Positions 1-8,763 of a stretch of 64,000 nt of DNA are shown one piece after another; position 1 is the stretch's first letter; each line of letters starts with the position of its first letter. The stretch is from JAGWAJ01 sp026707615. Its GTDB lineage: Bacteria; Acidobacteriota; Vicinamibacteria; Vicinamibacterales; UBA8438. Under the pieces are notes generated by a model. It made no database searches and had not been told where the DNA came from. It saw nothing but the letters and a program-made list of their open reading frames with translations. Position numbers and translations under genes: made by a program. The DNA is taken from assembly GCA_965207595.1 (NCBI GenBank), contig CBDBMW010000012.1:744001-808000 (forward strand), given 5' to 3'.

Positions 1-6
1 TGACGA

Positions 7-34
7 CCTCCCGCCGGGTGCGTTCGGCGGGAGG
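7..34. terminator. GC-rich hairpin, possible terminator
   Basis: A 10-bp perfect inverted repeat (CCTCCCGCCG and its complement) flanks an 8-base loop. The window opens with TGA, which could be the stop codon of a gene lying to the left. No T-run follows, so an intrinsic terminator is only a guess. Confidence 0.4.
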
Positions 35-131
35 CGGTCGGCCCCGGCGTCGGCCGGGACGGTCGGCCCGCGAAGTCGGACGCGTGTCCGTCCCGGCAAC
101 CCCCGACAGCCTACCGAAAGGAGACCCCACC

Positions 132-968
132 GTGGACGGACGAACCGTGCTCATCACCGGCTGCTCGAGCGGCTTCGGCAAGCTGGCGGCCAGGACCTTC
201 GGCTCTCGCGGCTGGAACGTCGTCGCCACCATGCGCTCACCGGAGAAGGAAACGGACCTCGCCGGGCTCGACGGAGTGCTGGTCACCAGGCTCGACGTCC
301 GGAAGCCCGACAGCATCGCCGCCGCGGTCGGGAAGGCCATCGCCGAGTTCGGTGCGATCGACGCCGTGGTGAACAACGCCGGCTACGGCAGCAACGCCCT
401 CTTCGAGCAGTCGCCCGAGGCGTCCATCCGGGGCATCTACGAGACGAACGTCTTCGGCCTGATGAACGTCATGCGCTCGACCCTGCCGGACATGCGCAAG
501 CGGGGCTCGGGGTGCATCGTCAACGTGACGTCGATGGCGGGCCTTCTGGGCCTCCTCGGCAATTCCGTCTACTCGTCGTCGAAGTTCGCGGTCGAGGGCC
601 TCACGGAAGCGCTCGCGCTCGAGTACAAGCCGCTCGGGATTCGGATCGTCTCGGTCGCACCGGGCGCCTACGGCACGGCGTTCGGCGCCAACACGGACAA
701 CTACCTCGACGCAGGCGACGCGCAGCTCGTGGAGCACTCGCGGAAGCTCCGGGACCACTTCGCCGCCGTCGTCGCTTCGCGGGGCGAACCGCAGGACCCG
801 CAGGAGGTCGCCGACAAGATCTACGAGTGCGTGACCGCGGACGAGGTGCCGGTCCACAACCCGGTAGGCGCCGATGCGCAGCGGCTCACCGAGCTCCTCG
901 AGAAGTCGCCGACGCGCCAGGACTTCATCGTCGCCCTGGAGCGGATGCTGCTTCCACCGACCCCGTGA
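132..968 (+). CDS. SDR family oxidoreductase
   Basis: Short-chain dehydrogenase/reductase of about 278 aa, expected to oxidise or reduce a carbonyl/alcohol substrate with NAD(P)H in the cytoplasm. The Rossmann motif TGCSSGFG lies near the N-terminus, followed by NNAG and the catalytic YSSSK with an upstream Ser in NVTSMAG. GTG at 132 is chosen because AAAGGAG lies 9-15 bases upstream. An ATG at 18 would add a low-complexity Arg-rich extension that does not look like SDR sequence. Substrate is unknown; the family is too broad for a narrower call. Confidence 0.88.
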   Translation: MDGRTVLITGCSSGFGKLAARTFGSRGWNVVATMRSPEKETDLAGLDGVLVTRLDVRKPDSIAAAVGKAIAEFGAIDAVVNNAGYGSNALFEQSPEASIRGIYETNVFGLMNVMRSTLPDMRKRGSGCIVNVTSMAGLLGLLGNSVYSSSKFAVEGLTEALALEYKPLGIRIVSVAPGAYGTAFGANTDNYLDAGDAQLVEHSRKLRDHFAAVVASRGEPQDPQEVADKIYECVTADEVPVHNPVGADAQRLTELLEKSPTRQDFIVALERMLLPPTP

Positions 969-1031
969 GCCACAGGGAGCCTCGAAGGAACCGCGCCGCG
1001 GTGCCGGTCTGACTGCGATAGACTCGACCCG

Positions 1032-1226
1032 ATGGACACGCTCGCAGTCCTCACCGCGGCGGCGTCGTTCCTCGCCGCGGCCGGCGTGCTCTTCAACGCC
1101 TGGCAGACGACGCGCGTCGAGGCGCGCCTGTCCAGTCGGATCGACCGATTGACGGGCCGGCTGGATGCGCTCGAATCGACCGTACAGACCGTGTTGACCG
1201 CGCTGGTCCAGCGGCGCGGCGACTGA
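1032..1226 (+). CDS. small membrane-anchored protein
   Basis: Predicted 64-aa protein with one hydrophobic N-terminal segment (about residues 3-24, rich in Ala, Leu and Val). An amphipathic stretch with regular Leu/Arg spacing follows and could form a short coiled coil. No family is recognised. It sits 63 bp after the SDR gene on the same strand. The single-TM plus helical-tail design is common among small bacterial membrane proteins; its reality rests on that architecture only. Confidence 0.45.
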   Translation: MDTLAVLTAAASFLAAAGVLFNAWQTTRVEARLSSRIDRLTGRLDALESTVQTVLTALVQRRGD

Positions 1227-1288
1227 CGAGCTCGGGCACCGGCGCCGGTTCCCGTCGCCCCCTTGGCACCATCCCGCGTCGGAAACCC

Positions 1289-2035
1289 TCACCGGTAGTC
1301 CGGGTTGGGGAAGTCGAAGCGGCAGCCGGCGTCCCACGCGGAGCGCTGGTTGCCGTGGGCCGGGATGCCTCCCGCATCCTTCAGGAGCCGCGCGAGGTGC
1401 AGCAGGTTCCAGGTCATGAAGGTGGTGTTGCGGTTGGTGAAGTCGTTCTGCGGCCCGCCGGAGCCCTCGTCGAGGTAGGACGGTCCCGGACCCGCCTCGC
1501 CCAGCCACGCGGCGTCCGCCTGCGGCGGGATCACGTAGCCCAGGTGCTGCAGCGAGTACAGAATGTTCATGGCGCAGTGCTTGGCGCCGTCCTCGTTGCC
1601 CGTGATCAGGCAGCCGGCAACGCGCCCGTAGTAGGCGTACTGGCCCGCGTCGTTGAGGAGGTGCGAGGCCGCGTAGAGGCGCTCGATGACCTGCGTGCAG
1701 ACCGACGACTTCTCGCCCAGCCAGATCGGCGACGTGACGACGAGGATGTCGGCGGCCATCACCTTCTCGAGGATGGGGGGCCAGTCGTCGTGATCCCGGC
1801 CGTGCTCGGTCATGTCCGGCCAGACGCCGTGCGCGAGGTCGTGGTCGACGGGACGGATGACCTCCGTGGACACGCGGTTCGCCTCCATGATGGCGGCGGC
1901 GATGTCGATCAGGCCCTGCGTATGCGAGACCTCCGGCGTGCGCTTGAGCGTGCAGTTGAGGAAGAGGGCGCGGAGGTCGGAGAAGTCCCACCGGCTCTCG
2001 GTGCAGAGGTCGCGCTGCTTCTGGCTGAGCGTCAT
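1289..2035 (-). CDS. flavodoxin-family / NADPH-dependent FMN reductase-like protein
   Basis: Flavodoxin-fold protein of 248 aa, probably an FMN-binding NAD(P)H reductase. The N-terminal strand LRALFLNCTLKR is followed by a phosphate-binding-type loop, and the central TSPIWLGEKSS matches the FMN-contact loop of NADPH-dependent FMN reductases. A GNEDGAKH segment follows later. ATG at 2035 is preceded by a G-rich Shine-Dalgarno (GGGGAGGGGG). The gene is divergent from qhpG across a 194-bp region with tandem repeats. That position makes it a plausible electron supplier or co-regulated partner of the flavin-dependent QhpG, which is inference only; it may be unrelated. Confidence 0.75.
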   Translation of the reverse strand: MTLSQKQRDLCTESRWDFSDLRALFLNCTLKRTPEVSHTQGLIDIAAAIMEANRVSTEVIRPVDHDLAHGVWPDMTEHGRDHDDWPPILEKVMAADILVVTSPIWLGEKSSVCTQVIERLYAASHLLNDAGQYAYYGRVAGCLITGNEDGAKHCAMNILYSLQHLGYVIPPQADAAWLGEAGPGPSYLDEGSGGPQNDFTNRNTTFMTWNLLHLARLLKDAGGIPAHGNQRSAWDAGCRFDFPNPDYR

Positions 2036-2100
2036 CGAATGGCCCCCTCCCCTCGCGTATCGGCGCCTGGACGGCGTCCGTGCAATCCGCGCCGCGGGAC

Positions 2101-2196
2101 GCCGCACCGAAGAGCTGGTGCGATGCCGCATCGAAGGGCAGGTGCAATGCCGCACCGAAGGGCGGGTGCGATGGCGCACCGAAGGGCAGGTGGCGG
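2101..2196. repeat. 24-bp tandem repeat, four copies
   Basis: Four consecutive 24-bp units (2101-2124, 2125-2148, 2149-2172, 2173-2196) share the pattern GCCGCACCGAAGGGC followed by RGGTGCRAT. They differ at a few positions and the last copy decays at its end. They lie in the divergent region between the flavodoxin gene and qhpG. The unit length is a multiple of three, so all frames stay open, but start choice puts the array outside both genes. It could be an operator array or a simple minisatellite. Confidence 0.8.
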
Positions 2197-2229
2197 CTGA
2201 CCGGGCGCAAGCCGGCGGCGCGCGGCGAC

Positions 2230-3819
2230 GTGTCGCTCGTGCAGCGGGAGGCTCGCGCGGCGGTCGACGTGGCCGTCATCGGAGGCGGACCCGCGGGAGC
2301 GTCCGCCGCGCGCCTGCTGGCGGCCTGGGGACACTCCGTCCTGCTGCTGACGAAGTCCGACACCGGCCATCCCTCCCTCGCCGAGTCGCTGCCCCCGAGC
2401 TGCCGCAAGGTCTTCGACGCCGTGGGCGTCCGGGAGGCGGTCGAGGCCGCGCGATTCCTCACGACCGGGGGCAACACCGTCTGCTGGGAGGGCGCGCGGC
2501 CGCGCGCCGCGACGTTCGGCGGCGGACGCGGACTCCAGGTGCTGCGGCGCGACTTCGACCGCGTCCTGCTCGCCGAGGCCGGGCGCGCCGGAGCGGCCGT
2601 ACGAATCGGCGTGACGGTGCGCGACGTAACCGTGCCCGACGCGGTCCACGGTCGAGATGAACGCGGCCGCGCGGTCACTGCGCATGCCCGTTTCGTGCTC
2701 GACTGCTCGGGACGGGCCGGCATCGTCGCGCGGCGGCATCGGACCCGGGTGCAGGCCGGCGAGACGACGCTGGCACTCGTGGGCGTCTGGCGGCGGCGCG
2801 ATGCCTGGCCGCTCCCGGACTGCACCCCGGGCGACGGAGACGACCCGCTCCCGAGCGACGACGCGGTCCCGCGCGACGACGCACAGACGGTGGTCGAGGC
2901 CTACGCCGACGGGTGGGCATGGTCGGTACCGGTGTCGCGGCACCGGCGCTACGTCACGGTGATGGTCGACCCGCGCACGACCCGGGCCGATCGCGCCGAA
3001 TCGCTCCGGGCGCGCTACCTCGCGGAGCTCGGCAAGACCACGCATCTCGCCCGCGCGACCGGCGGGGCGGCGCTCGAAGGCGCGCCGTGGGCGTGCGACG
3101 CGTCGCAGTACGGCGCGCGCCGGTTCGGGGGCCCCGGGTTCCTGCTGGTGGGCGACGCCGCGACGTTCATCGATCCTCTCTCTTCGTTCGGGGTCAAGAA
3201 GGCGATGGCGTCGGGGTGGCTGGCCGCGGTCGTGACCAACACCTGCCTCCGGCACCCGGACCGCGCGGTCCTCGCGCGCGATTTCCACGCGCAGCGGGAG
3301 CGGCAGATCTGGGAGAGCTACCGCCGCCAGACCGCGGCGTTTTTCGCCCAGGTCTCCCGTCGCGAGCTGCACCCCTTCTGGAGCGACCGCTCGGACCCGG
3401 CCGGCTCGGATCCCGTCGGCGTCGGCGTAGCGGCAGAGGCGGAGGGCCGAGAGGAGTTGGTCGCGGCCCTCCGCGCCGACCCCGCGGTGCAGGCGGCGTT
3501 CGAGGCGCTCCGGCGCGCGCCCTCGATCCGGCTGCGGCCGACCCCGTCCCTTCGCATGACGACCGTTCCGGCGGTGGAGGGCCGGGAGATCGTCGCTGCT
3601 CCGAGCTTCGCGCTCGATGCCGGGGCCGCGGGGTCCATTGCCGTCCGCCACCTCCGGGGCGTCGACCTGCCGGCGCTCCTCGAGATGGCCGGTGAGCATC
3701 CGCAGGTCCCCGACCTCTACGCCGCCTACCGTCGATCCCGTGCGCCGGTGGAACTGCCCGACTTCCTCGGAGCCCTGTCCGTGCTGCTCGGAAAGGGCCT
3801 CCTGCGGAACGACAAGTAG
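2230..3819 (+). CDS. qhpG: QhpG, FAD-dependent tryptophan monooxygenase for QHNDH maturation
   Basis: Flavoprotein monooxygenase of about 529 aa. In the known pathway QhpG hydroxylates the gamma-subunit tryptophan that becomes cysteine tryptophylquinone. The sequence shows a GGGPAGAS dinucleotide-binding motif (residues 18-25), a GWAWSVP motif around 228-234 like the WxWxIP signature of flavin-dependent halogenases, and GDAATFIDPLSSFG from about 308. A C-terminal tail of about 90 aa lies outside the flavin fold. The assignment relies on both fold and position directly ahead of qhpADCBFE. GTG at 2230 is chosen because upstream sequence is tandem repeat; the ribosome site is weak, so the start is uncertain. 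Confidence 0.85.
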   Translation: MSLVQREARAAVDVAVIGGGPAGASAARLLAAWGHSVLLLTKSDTGHPSLAESLPPSCRKVFDAVGVREAVEAARFLTTGGNTVCWEGARPRAATFGGGRGLQVLRRDFDRVLLAEAGRAGAAVRIGVTVRDVTVPDAVHGRDERGRAVTAHARFVLDCSGRAGIVARRHRTRVQAGETTLALVGVWRRRDAWPLPDCTPGDGDDPLPSDDAVPRDDAQTVVEAYADGWAWSVPVSRHRRYVTVMVDPRTTRADRAESLRARYLAELGKTTHLARATGGAALEGAPWACDASQYGARRFGGPGFLLVGDAATFIDPLSSFGVKKAMASGWLAAVVTNTCLRHPDRAVLARDFHAQRERQIWESYRRQTAAFFAQVSRRELHPFWSDRSDPAGSDPVGVGVAAEAEGREELVAALRADPAVQAAFEALRRAPSIRLRPTPSLRMTTVPAVEGREIVAAPSFALDAGAAGSIAVRHLRGVDLPALLEMAGEHPQVPDLYAAYRRSRAPVELPDFLGALSVLLGKGLLRNDK

Positions 3820-3949
3820 CCCGGAAGATCCGGCCGGCCCGGCCGGGGCGTGCCCGGTCTCACGTCAGCGGGCCAGCACGACTGCCGCGAGCGCGACCCC
3901 GGCTCGTTCGCCCCCCGGCGGGATTGTGTGGTACAACGTGAGCCACCAC

Positions 3950-5695
3950 ATGCGGATACCAAGCTGGATTCGGTCCGCCGCGGCCGCGCGGCGAGTTCGC
4001 CCGTCTGCCGCTCCCGTCCTGGCGGCGGCGCTGATCGCCGGCGGCGCGGTCGCGTCGGCGGCGCAGGAAGCACCTGACGCGCCCCTCCCGGAAGGGGGCA
4101 TCCCCGTCACGAGCGACCTCGTGCACCGCGTCTGCGGAGACTGCCACCGCGCGGACGAGGAGCGGCGCATGAGCCGCATCTCGTACCAGCGGACGACCCC
4201 CGAGGGGTGGCAGCAGACCGTGCGGCGCATGGTGCTGCTGAACGACCTGCAGATCGAGCCGGAGGACGCGCGCGAGGCGATCGCCTACCTCGCGACGTAC
4301 CACGGCCTCGCCCCCGAGGAAGCCGCGGAGGCCGCGTTCCATTCGGAGCGCCGGGACAACCTCGACTACTACTACGCGGCCGACCCGGAGACGCAGATCA
4401 CCTGCAACCGCTGCCACTCGATCGGCCGGGTGCTGAACCAGCGGCGGACGCGGGAGGAGTGGGACCTGCTGACGGCGATGCACCGGGCCCTCTACCCCTT
4501 CACCGACTTCCAGTCGTTCATGCGCCGCATCGAATCGGACGAGTCCGAAGGCGGCGACGGCCCGAGCGCGGTCGAGCGCGCCGTGGCGCACCTGGCCGAG
4601 GTGTTCCCGCTCCACACCCCGGAGTGGACGAGCTGGGCCGCGAACATGCGTACCGAGCCACGCCTGGAAGGGTCGTGGGCGCTGGTGGGCCGCGAGCGCG
4701 GCCAGGGTCCGGTCTACGGCGAGGTCGTGGTGACGGTGAATCCGGATGCGCCGGACCAGTTCCGGACGACCGCGAGCTACACCTATGCGGCGCGCGGCCG
4801 GGACGTCACCCGCTCGGGTCGGGCACGGGTGTTCACCGGCTTCCAGTGGCGGGGAAGCACCACCAGCTCGAGCTCGGATCAGCCCGCGCTGCGGGAAGTG
4901 CTCAGCGTGTCGCGCGACCGCGAGTCGATGACCGGTCGCTGGTTCACCGGTGTCTACGACGAGCTGGGCATCGACGTGACGCTGCACCGCGCCGGCGCGC
5001 AGCCGGTGCTCACGGGCGTCTGGCCGCCGGCCGTGCCGACCGCCGGCGGCGAGGTGACCCTGCAGCTCTTCGGCGTCAACCTGCCGGACGCTCTCGACGC
5101 GGCGTCGGTGGACCTCGGCGCCGGCCTGACGGTGACCGCCGTCAGCGACGCGTCGGCCGCTGAGGCGACCCTCCGCGTGCAGGTGGCGCCCGACGCCCGC
5201 GTCGGGCCGCGCGACCTCTTCGTCGGCGAGGCCGCCCTCCCCGATGCCGTCGTCGTGTTCGACGAGGTGCACCGGATTGCGGTGACGCCGCGGACCGGGC
5301 TCGCGCGCGTCGGGGGTGGGGCGATCCCGAAGCAGTACGAGCGCTTCGAGGCCCGGGCGTGGCACGACGGGCCGGACGGCGAGGCGGAGACCGGCGACGA
5401 CCTCGACCTCGGCATCGTGGACGCCGCGTGGAGCCTCGAAGAGTACGCCGTCACCTTCGGCGACGACGACACCGAGTTCGTCGGCAGCATCGACGGGCAG
5501 GGCATCTTCGAGCCGGCCCTCGACGGTCCGAACCCCGAGCGCAGCGGCGAGCGCAACAACGTAGGCGACGTGTGGGTGGTGGCGACGGTGAGCACGGGCC
5601 CCGCGGGCGTGGCGCTCGAGCCTCCGCAGCGGGCCCGCACCCACCTCGTGGTATCGGTGCCGGTCTACCTGCGCCGCGGAGCCGAGGGCCCATGA
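3950..5695 (+). CDS. qhpA: quinohemoprotein amine dehydrogenase alpha subunit
   Basis: Periplasmic diheme cytochrome c subunit of QHNDH, 581 aa with a Sec signal peptide (Arg-rich start, hydrophobic core to about residue 38). Two CxxCH heme sites are present: CGDCH at 62-66 and CNRCH at 152-156. Beta-rich domains fill the C-terminal two thirds, as in known alpha subunits. It carries electrons from the CTQ cofactor of the gamma subunit to a c-type cytochrome or azurin-like acceptor. The stop overlaps the qhpD start (ATGA), indicating translational coupling. ATG 3950 follows a weak ribosome site; an in-frame GTG at 3938 is an alternative. Confidence 0.94.
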   Translation: MRIPSWIRSAAAARRVRPSAAPVLAAALIAGGAVASAAQEAPDAPLPEGGIPVTSDLVHRVCGDCHRADEERRMSRISYQRTTPEGWQQTVRRMVLLNDLQIEPEDAREAIAYLATYHGLAPEEAAEAAFHSERRDNLDYYYAADPETQITCNRCHSIGRVLNQRRTREEWDLLTAMHRALYPFTDFQSFMRRIESDESEGGDGPSAVERAVAHLAEVFPLHTPEWTSWAANMRTEPRLEGSWALVGRERGQGPVYGEVVVTVNPDAPDQFRTTASYTYAARGRDVTRSGRARVFTGFQWRGSTTSSSSDQPALREVLSVSRDRESMTGRWFTGVYDELGIDVTLHRAGAQPVLTGVWPPAVPTAGGEVTLQLFGVNLPDALDAASVDLGAGLTVTAVSDASAAEATLRVQVAPDARVGPRDLFVGEAALPDAVVVFDEVHRIAVTPRTGLARVGGGAIPKQYERFEARAWHDGPDGEAETGDDLDLGIVDAAWSLEEYAVTFGDDDTEFVGSIDGQGIFEPALDGPNPERSGERNNVGDVWVVATVSTGPAGVALEPPQRARTHLVVSVPVYLRRGAEGP

Positions 5696-7188
5696 CTCAC
5701 ATCGCGCTCGGCGAATGTCACCCGTTCGAGGCCGCGGGACGGCACTTCCTCTATCTCGTGCCGAGCGCCGCGGTATTCGCGCTCGACGACACCTCGGCCG
5801 CGGTGGTCGACACGCTGCGCGGGCGGCAACTGGCACCGGCAGAGCTCATGGCGCGCCTCGCGGGCCGCTTCGAGCCTGCGGAGGTCGAGGCCACGCTCTC
5901 CGAGCTGGCCGGTGCGCGGGCGATCCTGCCGGTCGACCCCGCGCGGGCGGCGGAGCCTCCACCGGCGCCCGCCCCGAACATCATTCCGCTGACGCCGATC
6001 CCGCTCTCGACGCTCGTCGTCAACGTCACCAACCGCTGCAACCTGAGCTGCGCGTACTGCTACGAGTACGGCGAGGACAAGATCACCGAGCCCACCGCGG
6101 GCGGGATGCCGAAGCTGATGAGCGAGGAGACGGCGCGCGAGAGCGTCGACTTCATGATCGAGCGCTCCGGCAACAGCCCGGTGGTGCGGCTGACGTTCTT
6201 CGGCGGCGAGACGCTGCTGAACTTCGCGGTGCTGGAGAAGACGATCCCCTACGCCCGGGCTCGCGCCGCGCAGGCCGGCAAGCGCGTCGAGTTCAGCCTG
6301 ACCACCAACGGGACGCTGCTCCGCCCCGAGGTCATCGAGTTCCTGGCCGACAACGACGTCGGGGTGACCATCTCCATCGACGGCCCGAAGGAGATGCAGG
6401 ACAAGTTCCGCGTGTTCCACGACGGCCGCGGGAGCTACGACGTCGTGGCCCCGAAGGTGCGCGAGTTGCTCAAGCGGCACCGCTCGCGGCCGATCGGGGC
6501 CCGCGTGACCCTGACCTCCGACGTCCTCGACATCACCCGCATCTACCGGCACCTGACCGACGAGATCGGCTTCTGGGAAGTCGGCTTCGCGCCCGTCACC
6601 ACGTCGCCGGGACGTTCGCACGCCATCGGCGAGACCGGGTTCGAGTCGATGCTGGCGCAGTTCCGGTCTCTGGGGTACGAGTTCCTGGAGGCCGCGCTCG
6701 AGGGTCGGCGGCACGGCTTCAGCAACGTGCGCGACACGATCGAGGAGTTGCACAAGGGCGCCAGCAAGGCGCTTCCGTGCGGCGCCGGGCTCGGCCTGAT
6801 GGGAGTGGCGACGAACGGCGATGTGGCCCTCTGCCACCGCTTCGCCGGCTCCGACGATCACAAGCTGGGGACCGTGCGCGACGGCGTGGACGGCGCGGCG
6901 CAGGGGGCGTTCCTCGACGCCCACCACATCGACCGCAAGACCGACTGCCGGACGTGCTGGGCGCGCCCGCTCTGCGCCGGCGGCTGCTACCACGAGGCGC
7001 ACACCCGCTACGGCACGACCGAGGCGCCCAACCTGCACTACTGCGAATGGATCCGCGGCTGGACCGAGTCCTGCCTGGAGATCTACGGCGAGATCGCCGA
7101 GCGCAACCCGGCGTTCCTGCGGCAGTTCGACCCGCCGCCCGCGCCGGCCGCAACCGAGGTGAACGATGACGCATCTGAGGCCCGTTAA
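5692..7188 (+). CDS. qhpD: QhpD, radical SAM/SPASM peptide-modifying enzyme
   Basis: Radical SAM maturase of 498 aa that installs the intra-peptidyl Cys-to-Asp/Glu thioether links in the QHNDH gamma peptide. The first ~80 residues resemble a PqqD-like peptide-recognition domain. The CxxxCxxC cluster motif is CNLSCAYC (C116, C120, C123). An FFGGET motif follows, and the C-terminal third has a Cys-rich SPASM region (LPCG, ALCHRF, DCRTCW, LCAGGC, HYCEW) for auxiliary Fe-S clusters. It starts within the last codon of qhpA and overlaps qhpC by 23 bp, so the operon is tightly coupled. Confidence 0.95.
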   Translation: MTHIALGECHPFEAAGRHFLYLVPSAAVFALDDTSAAVVDTLRGRQLAPAELMARLAGRFEPAEVEATLSELAGARAILPVDPARAAEPPPAPAPNIIPLTPIPLSTLVVNVTNRCNLSCAYCYEYGEDKITEPTAGGMPKLMSEETARESVDFMIERSGNSPVVRLTFFGGETLLNFAVLEKTIPYARARAAQAGKRVEFSLTTNGTLLRPEVIEFLADNDVGVTISIDGPKEMQDKFRVFHDGRGSYDVVAPKVRELLKRHRSRPIGARVTLTSDVLDITRIYRHLTDEIGFWEVGFAPVTTSPGRSHAIGETGFESMLAQFRSLGYEFLEAALEGRRHGFSNVRDTIEELHKGASKALPCGAGLGLMGVATNGDVALCHRFAGSDDHKLGTVRDGVDGAAQGAFLDAHHIDRKTDCRTCWARPLCAGGCYHEAHTRYGTTEAPNLHYCEWIRGWTESCLEIYGEIAERNPAFLRQFDPPPAPAATEVNDDASEAR

Positions 7189-7537
7189 CCAGAAGGCGGC
7201 CCGCATCGCGTACGAGGCGGCCGAGGCCCGCCGCCGCGCCGCGCAGGCCGACGGCCGGGTGGTGGCGCTGCAGGACGGACCGGCCGAGCCGCCGAAGGCC
7301 GAAGGCCCGCACATCCCGATGGGCTGCAGCTTCGTCTTCTATCCGGGGTGGGAGGTGGACGCCAACGGCGGCACGGCGGGGCTGTGCCAGCCGGTCGAGC
7401 GCGACCTGTTCGACTGCCACCTGGGCTGTTTCTGGCCGGCGCAGGTGCCGGACCAGTTGAATCATGCGCCGGATTGGACCAGCAAGTGCGCGGCGGCGCA
7501 GAAGGACTGGCGGAAGGTTGACCTCATATTCCCGTAG
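7166..7537 (+). CDS. qhpC: QHNDH gamma subunit precursor (CTQ and thioether-bearing peptide)
   Basis: Catalytic gamma-subunit precursor of 123 aa. All residues known to be modified in characterised gamma subunits align: thioether pairs C54-E63, C74-D80 and C88-D96, and the CTQ pair C84-W90 within CHLGCFWPAQ. The catalytic-site aspartates are retained. A leader of roughly 45-50 residues (conserved start LRPVNQKA) precedes the core and has no Sec signal, as expected for export by the dedicated ABC transporter. An additional Cys108 lies outside the canonical set. The start has GAGGTGAAC upstream. The gene overlaps both neighbours. Confidence 0.96.
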   Translation: MTHLRPVNQKAARIAYEAAEARRRAAQADGRVVALQDGPAEPPKAEGPHIPMGCSFVFYPGWEVDANGGTAGLCQPVERDLFDCHLGCFWPAQVPDQLNHAPDWTSKCAAAQKDWRKVDLIFP

Positions 7538-8654
7538 GACGCTCCTCCTGCTGCTCGTGGTCACTCTTGCAGTCGCGGCGCCGGCCGCGGCACAACCCGG
7601 CATTGGAGCAACGACACCCGGCGTGGAGGTCGTCGCGGGCAACGGGACGCTCTACCTCGCCGCGTTTCCGAGCCGCATCCTCGTGATCGACGAGGCCACC
7701 GCGAGCGTCATGGACGAGATCGCGGTTCCGCACGGCCCGCCGCGCGCGCTGGTCGTCTCGGCGGACCGGAGCCGGTTCCACTTCGTCGACACGACCTTCG
7801 AGCACATGACCACGGTCGACATAGCCGCGCGGGAGGTGGCCGACTCGTTCACCCTCAGCGAGGGGAGCCGGAAGGTGCGCATCCGGTCGTTCCGGGTCGC
7901 ACCCGACGGAGCGACGGCGATTCTCCACGTCGACGCGGCGACCAAGCTCATCGACCGCTACGAGGTGGAGCCGTACAGCCTGCTGCAGGTCGACCTCGCC
8001 ACGCACGAGGTCCAGCGCGAGCTGCCGTGGCCCACCGGCGCGGCGTCGTTCAGCTCGCGCATGCTCTTCTCGCCGGACGGGGAGTACCTGTACTTCTTCG
8101 ACCGCGCGGAGATCCTGATCCTGGAGGCCGACACGTTCGAGGAGGTCGATCGCTGGTCGCTGCGCGAGTCGATCGAGCCCGGCATGGGCGCCATCGACTT
8201 CGGCTTCGACGACGACCTCGTCTACGAGGAGCCCGGCTTCTTCACCAACCTGTTCACCGTCCACGACGACGCGCAGGACCGCGATCTGCTGGGCATCGCG
8301 CGCATCGATCTCCCGAACCGCGAGGTGGTCGACTTCTACACGATCGGCCCGCCGCGGCCCATCCAGTTCGCCCTGGCCCCGGGGCGGCAGCGGGCCTACG
8401 GGCTGTCGAGCAGCATCGACCACTACGAGTTCTGGACGTTCCACCTCGACGAGCGACGCATCGGCTACCGGCGGCCCATCGAGGGACGGCCCCGGATGGC
8501 GCTCGACGTCAGCACGAACGGCGAGGTGCTGTACATCTCCTCGGCCGGCAACACCATCGACTTCTACGACGCCGAAACGTTCGATTACCTCGACACACTG
8601 ACGCTCGACGGCGACATGACGTCGGGCCTCATCGTGATGCCGCCGGCGCCCTGA
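7518..8654 (+). CDS. qhpB: QHNDH beta subunit (beta-propeller)
   Basis: Periplasmic seven-bladed propeller subunit holding the gamma subunit, about 378 aa. A signal peptide (Arg-Arg then LLLLLVVTLAVA, cleavage after AAAQ) is followed by repeated YVTN-like strands such as LYLAAFPSRILVID, EYLYFFDRAEILILE and EVLYISSAGNTIDFYD. Length and position right after qhpC match the family. The TTG start at 7518 overlaps qhpC by 20 bp and is a choice: an ATG at 7464 is in frame but would add an Arg-rich n-region and has no ribosome site. Confidence 0.9.
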   Translation: MTSYSRRTLLLLLVVTLAVAAPAAAQPGIGATTPGVEVVAGNGTLYLAAFPSRILVIDEATASVMDEIAVPHGPPRALVVSADRSRFHFVDTTFEHMTTVDIAAREVADSFTLSEGSRKVRIRSFRVAPDGATAILHVDAATKLIDRYEVEPYSLLQVDLATHEVQRELPWPTGAASFSSRMLFSPDGEYLYFFDRAEILILEADTFEEVDRWSLRESIEPGMGAIDFGFDDDLVYEEPGFFTNLFTVHDDAQDRDLLGIARIDLPNREVVDFYTIGPPRPIQFALAPGRQRAYGLSSSIDHYEFWTFHLDERRIGYRRPIEGRPRMALDVSTNGEVLYISSAGNTIDFYDAETFDYLDTLTLDGDMTSGLIVMPPAP

Positions 8655-8763
8655 ACGCGTCCGGGCTGCCCGGGAGCTCTTCGACATCGGCGGCAGGGGT
8701 CGGCGCCACGAGATCCGCGGCACGCTCAGGGCCCCGGCGCAGGCGCCGCGGCGACCGGCACCG

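Noticed and set aside
2101..2196. CRISPR array
   Set aside because: Units are directly adjacent without spacers; it is a plain tandem repeat. No cas genes are in the window.
2080..2229. Upstream ATG at 2080 as the start of QhpG
   Set aside because: It would translate the 24-bp tandem repeat into an 8-residue repeat (AAPKGGCD-like) with no counterpart in flavin monooxygenases.
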